Assembly: GCA_039931435.1 (NCBI GenBank)
Contig: JBDTRY010000122.1
Location: 1 to 10,858 of the forward strand
Direction of reading: 5' to 3'
From: JBDTRY01 sp039931435
GTDB lineage: Bacteria; Acidobacteriota; Thermoanaerobaculia; Gp7-AA8
DNA length: 10,858 nt
Both the position numbers and the translations under genes were made by a program. Under the pieces are notes generated by a model. The model was given only the letters and a program-made list of their open reading frames with translations. It had not been told where the DNA came from and searched no databases. Every line of letters begins with the position of its first letter. Within the stretch, counting starts at the first letter, position 1. Below are positions 6,079-10,858 of the stretch, one piece after another.

Positions 6079-6144
6079 GGCGCCACTCGGGACGGGGTCG
6101 TTGAACCAGCCCAAGATCCCTCCTTCTTCACTCCTTCGGGATGA
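6049..6144. repeat. Hairpin repeat, subtype A, degraded right arm
   Basis: The left arm is almost identical to that at 5701. The right arm has decayed: CTCCTTCTTCACTCCTTCGG replaces CTCCTCGCTTCGCTCGTTCGG, and the end reads GGGATGAAG rather than GGGATGACA. The middle keeps GTCGTTGAAC. It ends 116 bases before the ATG at 6261, which shows that the longer reading frame upstream of that ATG is repeat sequence, not coding. Confidence 0.75.
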
Positions 6145-6260
6145 AGGGACGGGCGTGGCATGTTCAGGAAACAGAGCCACGACCAGGCGCCTATCCGGAT
6201 GTTCTGCTCTCAGGCGGCACGCATCGCCTGCGTTCGACACAAATTCGCGAATATCCATCC

Positions 6261-7013
6261 ATGCCCAGAAATCGGACCGCATCCGCAGCTCTCCTGGCCC
6301 TGGCTCTTGCCTTGCCTGCACAGGGCGATACCTTCGCCGACCTCAGGGCCGCTCTCGCAACCCTGAAGGGATCGTCGCCATTGCACGCAACCTGGTCGAC
6401 TGCCGAAGTGAACGACACCGAGGGGCGCTTTGCCAACTTCAAGACCGATGTGAGTACCTCGGTGGAAGTGACGCGGGACGCTGCCGGCCTGCACGTCGTC
6501 CTCACACCCACCGTGCTGGCGCAGATGGCCGTCGAGGGCAGTCGAAATCCGGATTCGATCCGGAATGCGAATCGTCAGGCCACGAAGAACGTCTCGCTGG
6601 TGAATGTGGCCGACTCGCTGGATTACTCGGATTACCTCATCGGAGTTCTCCGCCGCGGCACCGTCGTACGCGAGCAGAAGGGTACGTGGCAACAGCGTCC
6701 GGTGCGCATTCTCGTGCTGGCCATGAAGGAAGAGCGGGAGAAAGAAGGATTTCACATCGGCGACGTGAAGTACCTGGAAGATCAGATGACGCTGTGGATC
6801 GGGGACGACAACCTTCCGTTGGCGGCGGCCAGATCGCAGAAGATCTCCGCCGGTTTCCTCATCTTCCGAGGAACCTCCACTCGAAAGCAGCACTGGTCCT
6901 TCGTCCGTTCCGGCGACTCACTCGTGCTGGCGGTGTACGAGGATCAGACAACGTTCTCGGGAATGGGACAGCACGGGAACGGCACGACCAGGCAGACGGT
7001 AGCGCTGCACTGA
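6261..7013 (+). CDS. Exported protein of unknown function, 250 residues
   Basis: The product starts with a signal peptide, MPRNRTASAALLALALALPAQG, followed by DTFADLRAALATLKG. The mature part looks like a beta-rich sheet with two helices: it includes a segment on heterologous charge (NDTEGRFANFKTDVSTSVEV), a helical region with RNANRQATKNVSLVNVADSL, then RPVRILVLAMK, MTLWIGDDNLPLAAARSQ and HWSFVRSGDSLVLAVYEDQT. The WIGDDxLP strand and the amphipathic sheet recall LolA/LppX-type folds, and I remember similar secreted hypotheticals in Acidobacteriota; both are inference. No lipobox, catalytic motif or membrane segment is visible. The in-frame extension to 6141 begins inside a hairpin repeat, so the ATG at 6261 is preferred, although no Shine-Dalgarno precedes it. 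It is followed 96 bases later by the truncated serine hydrolase gene on the same strand. Confidence 0.85.
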   Translation: MPRNRTASAALLALALALPAQGDTFADLRAALATLKGSSPLHATWSTAEVNDTEGRFANFKTDVSTSVEVTRDAAGLHVVLTPTVLAQMAVEGSRNPDSIRNANRQATKNVSLVNVADSLDYSDYLIGVLRRGTVVREQKGTWQQRPVRILVLAMKEEREKEGFHIGDVKYLEDQMTLWIGDDNLPLAAARSQKISAGFLIFRGTSTRKQHWSFVRSGDSLVLAVYEDQTTFSGMGQHGNGTTRQTVALH

Positions 7014-7096
7014 CCCGGCGGGAGTTTCACGCCAGCGGAGTTCGAGCCGAGGATTCTCCCGCAGCGCGGGCTGGCAGAATTGTTTAGACTTGCGGC

Positions 7097-7102
7097 AAGG
7101 AG
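7097..7102 (+). promoter_or_regulatory. Shine-Dalgarno AAGGAG selecting the GTG start at 7110
   Basis: AAGGAG lies seven bases before GTG at 7110 and decides against the upstream in-frame TTG at 7080. A weak -10-like TAGACT (7085-7090) lies just before it, with no matching -35, so a promoter with a very short leader is possible but unproven. Confidence 0.75.
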
Positions 7103-7109
7103 ATCCTCC

Positions 7110-7874
7110 GTGCGCAAGTTCTCGAGACTGATCCCCCTCGCCGTTTCCGTCGCCCTTCTTGCTTCCACAACCTCTCTGTACGCAGACAAGGCCGCGGACC
7201 TCGCGGCCGTACTGTCGAAATTCAATGAGCAGCGGAGATTCAACGGCTCGGCGCTCGTGGCCGAACATGGCAAAGTGATCCTGGCCAAGGGCTATGGCAA
7301 GGCCAACTTCGAGTGGAATATCCCCAACACCCCCGACACGAAATTCCGTCTGGGCTCGATCACCAAGCAGTTCACCTCCATGGTCATCATGCAACTGGTC
7401 CAGGAGGGAAAAATCGAGCTCGACGCTCCGATGAGCAGATACCTTCCCCAGTACCGCAAGGACACCGGCGACAGAATTACGATCAGGAATCTGCTCACAC
7501 ACACCTCCGGAATTCCGAACTACACGGCCCTTCCCGGATTCATGACCGATGTCTCCAGGGATCCGTACACAACCGTCGATTTCATTCAGAAGTACGCCAG
7601 CGGCGACCTTGAGTTCGAGCCCGGAACGAAGTTCAATTACAGCAACTCGGGCTACTTCCTCCTCGGGGCCATCATCGAAGAACTGACCGGCAAAACGTAC
7701 GAACAGAACGTTCAGGAGCGGATCTTCGGTCTCCTGGGCATGACCAGTTCCGGCTACGACCACTCCGACAAGATCATCCTCCACCGCGCTTCAGGCTACG
7801 GGAAGACTCCCTCCGGCTACACCAATGCCCCGTACATGGATATGTCCATCCCCTTCGCGGCCGCCGGCTTATGA
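7110..7874 (+). CDS. Serine hydrolase (class C beta-lactamase family), C-terminally truncated, probable pseudogene
   Basis: The 254-residue product starts with GTG, has a signal peptide (about 1-25, ending SLYA) and then the N-terminal part of a beta-lactamase-related serine hydrolase (Pfam Beta-lactamase, PF00144). The nucleophile motif is SITK (S83, K86) in RLGSITKQFTS, and the second motif is YSN (Y177-N179) in KFNYSNSGYFLLGAIIEELTG. Other family hallmarks are NGSALVAEHGKVILAKGYG and LLTHTSGIPNY. Such enzymes act in the periplasm on peptides, esters or cell-wall fragments; the substrate is unknown. The frame stops at TGA right after MDMSIPFAAAGL, where family members continue with about 100-200 further residues holding the HxG/KTG-like third motif. 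No other frame downstream restores that homology, so the end is lost. Without it the enzyme is unlikely to be active. Confidence 0.85.
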   Translation: MRKFSRLIPLAVSVALLASTTSLYADKAADLAAVLSKFNEQRRFNGSALVAEHGKVILAKGYGKANFEWNIPNTPDTKFRLGSITKQFTSMVIMQLVQEGKIELDAPMSRYLPQYRKDTGDRITIRNLLTHTSGIPNYTALPGFMTDVSRDPYTTVDFIQKYASGDLEFEPGTKFNYSNSGYFLLGAIIEELTGKTYEQNVQERIFGLLGMTSSGYDHSDKIILHRASGYGKTPSGYTNAPYMDMSIPFAAAGL

Positions 7875-8096
7875 ATTCCGAGTCCGCTGTGAAGATGTGG
7901 ACTGCGCGTCCGACGGCGCAGAGCACGCAAAGGTCTGCCGGCGCATTTGTATCCTGCCGGACTATCTTCGCTAGAGTGACGTGATCCTCATTTTCGTAGC
8001 AGGATCAGTTTTCGGGGATCAGGCCAAGACCAGTAGACAGGTTTCACTCCATACCTCGGTGTCTGTAGCAAACAACAACGGAGCGATCGCAAGATG
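7875..8096. other. Gap after the truncated gene, with a small inverted repeat
   Basis: These 222 bases lie between two converging genes. TGATCCT (7982-7988) and AGGATCA (8001-8007) form a seven-pair stem with a 12-base loop, followed by GTTTTC on the plus strand, so a weak intrinsic terminator is possible. CCGGC and GCCGG (near 7939-7960) form another short pair. I see no gene, and no similarity to the missing part of the serine hydrolase. Confidence 0.4.
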
Positions 8097-10858
8097 CTAC
8101 TTTGCACCCGCAAGTCTGAGAACAGTAGGCGCCCCTCTCATGATGCTCACCTCATACGAAGTTCCCTCGGCAGTCACGGTGAAATTCCCAGGAGGGAGTC
8201 CCGATACGAGTAATGGTGCTTCCGGTGAGACCGTAAGCCCAATTCCGAGGCGAACAAAAAGCGGCCTAAGTGCCCATCCGTTCTCAGTCGTGATCTCAAT
8301 GGCAGCGAGCCGTGAGGATCGAATCTCCAACGAGCTCGATGCCGGAATCTCAATGACGAGTGACTGTTCTGGCACGGCCCGCCATGTACCGAACACCCAG
8401 CTTCCGTTTCCGAATGCTGATGCCCGAAGCGATCCACTGAGGCCCGAAGGGAACACAGCAACGGCAACACCGGTGGTATCCGTAGTGAGAAGCCGACCCT
8501 CACCGCTGGAGGTTTCCAGGAAGACAAACGCTCCCGGAGCGGGTTTGCCTTCCGGCCCGACGACCTTGACTTCCTGCTCCTCCCGCAGCTTCTCGTCAAG
8601 CATGAGGGTCACGGGCGGAGTAGGCTGATCGGGCCGAAGCTCTACGGAGAGAGAAGCACTGGCAAGACGAGGAGTGGCTGCGCGAACCTCGCGCAATCCC
8701 CAAGGTAATCCCGAGAAGCGAAACGCACCATCCGGGCCGGTCATGACCACGGTTCTCGTTGCCCGATCTGTCACCCTTGCTCCGGCGGCCGGGTTTCCTT
8801 CGCCATCCAGAACCCGGCCGGCAAGAAGGGAACTCTCGACCCGAACGAAAATCACCGCCGAGGGCTCAGCCGGCACATCCACCACTGTACTGGGCGCCGA
8901 GCCTCCAGCGGCAGGAAACCACGAGGCATCCCAACGTCCGCTCCGGAGTGCCGTGGTCGAAAATCTGCCGTCACCATCTGCAGAAACTGTGACTGCCGGC
9001 GGACCTGTACCGTAGGTGCGTTGTTGGCGGATCCCCGAACCGCTGGTGCGGTTCATGATCACGCCACCGTCTCCACCGGGGCTGGAGAATACGAGCACTC
9101 CCTCGCCTGCCGGTGTGTTCCCTACCAGGACAACTCCCCGAATCTCGGGAGGCTTTTCGTCACATCGCACGATCTTGATGCCTGATGGCGGCACGACGAA
9201 GTTCTTTTGGCATTCGACCCGGCCGGAAGAGCCCGTTGTGGCAACCGCCGGTCCAGCAGAGACATGTTCAAACCTGGCCTCTCCGGCGGACATGGTCACA
9301 GTCAACGTGTCGATGTCATTCCATTCCTCGCCTTGGTGCACCTGGGCCTCTCCAGCATCCCGATCATCACTACGCACGATGACCGCCGCCCCTTCCTCCA
9401 TGCGGACTGTGTCGAGAACTGTGACCGGCGAATCCGCATTCACTACTACATCTCTTCGTACAGGGGCCTTTCCTGGAGCTTCGAACCTCAGGCGGCAGTT
9501 CGAACCTTCGACACCGGATAGGGAAAACAATCCGTCTGCGCCCGTTCGAGTTTCGACTATCTGGCCACGAATCCAGGGAAGCAACTCGCCGGTGGCGGAA
9601 GGGTGAGTGCTCCAGACACGAACGCCCTGGAGTGGCGTGTCATCAGAAGCGTTGAGTATGCGTCCCTCGATCGTTCGCCCGATCGGTCCCGGAACGATGC
9701 CGAGGTTTCGAGTTTCCCGCTCCCGTCCCGGCTCGATCGGCACCACGACCTGCTGGACGTTGCTACCGCTGAGTACGAGTTGAGCGCTCACGTCGGGCTC
9801 GACCTGCACGACAAACGAGCCGTCCGGCTCCAGGGATAACGTTCGTTCGTTGTTGACCACTCGGAGCAGTCCCTTTGGAGACTGCACCGGCAGACTATCC
9901 TCCCGCAGAAATGTTCCCCGAATCGTCAGGGCACCCCGGAGGACGACCTCAATCTGCTTCGGTAGCGGCGAATCGACATCGAGGTATTGAGAGATGAATC
10001 CATCTGCTCCGATGAAGAGTCGGACTCGAACTGCCGACGGTAGCCCGCGAACGATAGCCCATCCCGAGTCGCTGCTGACGAACGGGCGGCTTTCGCCCCG
10101 CCTCTCAACTGTGGCCCCTTCCACGGGCCTTCCGTCGGTTCCCTTGACGAGGACATTCAGAGTGCCGCCTAAAGTGAGTGTGGTCTCGCCGGCATTGATG
10201 TTCTCAGTAATGACGGCGAAATTTCGTTGGACGGAGGCAAATCCTTCGGACGCAAATGTGAGAGCCGCCTGGGCCAGATAGGGTACATGCTCGATTCGCC
10301 ACTTGCCCTTGTCATCCGTCACCGTCTTCAATGCGAACTCAGCCGGAAGTCCATCCTTGATCCAGCCGGTGGCCGTAATAATGACGTCAGGGAGGCCCGC
10401 ACCTTCCCCGTTGACCACTCGACCTGCGATCGAAGCACCACGGCTCAACCGAATATCCGCGGGCAGACCTTCGACAGTTGCCTCGAAGACTGCTGGGGAC
10501 CAGTCGTCCGCGGAAACGACGGCAGCTACAGCCGACTGTGGTGGCAACGCGGGGATCGACCAAAGGTTGTTCTCTGCGGCGTAGATTGCCCACCGATTTT
10601 CTTTCGCCAGCAGAGTCTGCGGGGGGCCCAGAGCCAGGTTCGCCGCCGTTTCGGGAGGCTTCCCGCCATTCACTGTAACCTTCCGACCGACAGCGGGAAA
10701 ACACGTCACCGTGAGACTATCGGTCTGCGGAGGTACATCAACCCACCAGGATCCGAGCCCCTGTCCGACCACGCGCACACGCCACGGTTCACGGCGGGCT
10801 GAAATCTGTGTTCCCCGGTTCGATAGCTCGAAGCGTGGCAGCAGAGACTCGGGAACCG
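8097..10858 (-). CDS. Large carboxypeptidase-regulatory-like repeat protein (5' end outside window)
   Basis: The frame is open to the right edge, so the N-terminus is missing; 919 residues are visible. The GTG at 10778 is unlikely to be the start because residues before it read as ordinary protein (VPESLLPRFELSNRGTQI). At least six beta-sandwich modules of the CarboxypepD_reg/CnaB-like kind begin with a G-x-V-x-x-x-x-G-x-P-x-x-G-x-x-V signature: near 10430 (GRVVNGEGAGLPDV), 10170 (KGTDGRPVEGATVE), 9675 (EGRILNASDDTPLQGVRV), 9149 (RGVVLVGNTPAGEGVLV), 8825 (AGRVLDGEGNPAAGARV) and 8575 (VKVVGPEGKPAPGAFVF). Several are followed by TGPDGAFRFSGLP-type turns. No enzyme motif, membrane anchor or sorting signal is seen at the C-terminus, which ends naturally in VLRLAGAK. 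Such proteins are usually exported and structural or adhesive; a signal peptide cannot be checked here. The role is inference. Confidence 0.85.
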   Translation of the reverse strand, partial: VPESLLPRFELSNRGTQISARREPWRVRVVGQGLGSWWVDVPPQTDSLTVTCFPAVGRKVTVNGGKPPETAANLALGPPQTLLAKENRWAIYAAENNLWSIPALPPQSAVAAVVSADDWSPAVFEATVEGLPADIRLSRGASIAGRVVNGEGAGLPDVIITATGWIKDGLPAEFALKTVTDDKGKWRIEHVPYLAQAALTFASEGFASVQRNFAVITENINAGETTLTLGGTLNVLVKGTDGRPVEGATVERRGESRPFVSSDSGWAIVRGLPSAVRVRLFIGADGFISQYLDVDSPLPKQIEVVLRGALTIRGTFLREDSLPVQSPKGLLRVVNNERTLSLEPDGSFVVQVEPDVSAQLVLSGSNVQQVVVPIEPGRERETRNLGIVPGPIGRTIEGRILNASDDTPLQGVRVWSTHPSATGELLPWIRGQIVETRTGADGLFSLSGVEGSNCRLRFEAPGKAPVRRDVVVNADSPVTVLDTVRMEEGAAVIVRSDDRDAGEAQVHQGEEWNDIDTLTVTMSAGEARFEHVSAGPAVATTGSSGRVECQKNFVVPPSGIKIVRCDEKPPEIRGVVLVGNTPAGEGVLVFSSPGGDGGVIMNRTSGSGIRQQRTYGTGPPAVTVSADGDGRFSTTALRSGRWDASWFPAAGGSAPSTVVDVPAEPSAVIFVRVESSLLAGRVLDGEGNPAAGARVTDRATRTVVMTGPDGAFRFSGLPWGLREVRAATPRLASASLSVELRPDQPTPPVTLMLDEKLREEQEVKVVGPEGKPAPGAFVFLETSSGEGRLLTTDTTGVAVAVFPSGLSGSLRASAFGNGSWVFGTWRAVPEQSLVIEIPASSSLEIRSSRLAAIEITTENGWALRPLFVRLGIGLTVSPEAPLLVSGLPPGNFTVTAEGTSYEVSIMRGAPTVLRLAGAK

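Larger units (their letters stand above)
5653..6260. other. Repeat-filled divergent intergenic region
   Basis: These 608 bases separate the NTF2-like gene (-) from the exported-protein gene (+). They hold three hairpin repeats (5701, 5866, 6049), a direct-repeat module ahead of the first and third, and a short run of GAGCCT-like units at 5831-5851. Reading frames crossing the repeats are not believable genes. Bases 6145-6260 have no recognisable element and should contain the promoter of the gene at 6261, which I could not identify. Confidence 0.7.

Noticed and set aside
4859..6144. CRISPR array
   Set aside because: The repeated units are about 96-103 bases, diverged, irregularly spaced and internally inverted; there are no uniform spacers and no cas genes.
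4859..6144. Composite transposon carrying the NTF2-like gene
   Set aside because: Repeats flank the gene on both sides, but there is no transposase and no target duplication that I can identify, and subtype A and B copies alternate rather than bracket the gene as a matching pair.
6047..7087. Plus-strand open frame of 346 codons overlapping the exported-protein gene
   Set aside because: It starts inside a hairpin repeat and yields an Arg/Pro/Gly-rich product typical of an out-of-frame read; the overlapping frame has a clean signal peptide and strand pattern.
7875..7985. Frameshifted continuation of the serine hydrolase
   Set aside because: Reading the other frames gives LMNSESAVKMWTA or LYEFRVRCEDVDCA, which only faintly resemble the family, and both end within about 40 codons, so a single indel does not restore the gene.
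7981..8628. Plus-strand GTG frame of 215 codons with a TAGAGT hexamer just before it
   Set aside because: Most of it is antisense to the large minus-strand gene, the hexamer is only three bases from the GTG, no -35 is convincing, and the product has no family features beyond a few hydrophobic residues.
10227..10802. Plus-strand open frame of 191 codons
   Set aside because: It is antisense to the large repeat-protein gene and has no start signals or recognisable domain.

Overview
The window is high-GC bacterial chromosome of an ordinary housekeeping and secreted-protein type. Three things suggest a member of the Acidobacteriota, possibly near Thermoanaerobaculia: several lineage-style secreted hypotheticals, a small charged protein beginning MARGWESKS, and many intergenic hairpin repeats with GTCATCCC...GGGATGAC ends. 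This placement is inference from remembered sequence style, not from a search. I see no rRNA, tRNA, CRISPR array, transposase, phage gene or defence locus.

Layout, left to right. Bases 1-1332 (+) are the 3' end of metH, the cobalamin-dependent methionine synthase; the gene enters from the left edge. Bases 1333-1733 are non-coding and hold a REP-like GC hairpin and a short GTCATCCC palindrome. Bases 1734-2630 (+) encode an exported 298-residue protein of unknown function. It is followed 18 bases later by an 80-codon gene for a small helical protein (2649-2891, +). Converging on these is a complete Uup-type ABC-F ATPase gene (2958-4769, -). Bases 4770-5148 are non-coding with two hairpin repeats. 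Bases 5149-5598 (-) encode a small exported NTF2/SnoaL-fold protein. Bases 5599-6260 are a divergent intergenic region with three more repeats and a 64-base direct repeat. Bases 6261-7013 (+) encode an exported 250-residue protein of unknown function. Bases 7110-7874 (+) encode a serine hydrolase of the class C beta-lactamase family that has lost its C-terminal part. After a 222-base gap, a large minus-strand gene (8097 to beyond the right edge) encodes at least 919 residues of repeated carboxypeptidase-regulatory-like (Ig/CnaB-like) modules.

The genes do not form an obvious pathway or multi-gene system. Five of the eight look exported or built for the cell surface, and metH, uup and the small charged protein look cytoplasmic. 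The most consistent non-coding signals are two. First, three genes (2649, 4769, 5598) have a TGn-extended -10 hexamer ending 6-8 bases before the ATG and no Shine-Dalgarno, which predicts leaderless transcripts. Second, there is a two-subtype family of about 96-103 bp inverted-repeat elements concentrated between 4859 and 6144. I did not find a convincing new multi-gene biological system; the findings are modest leads.
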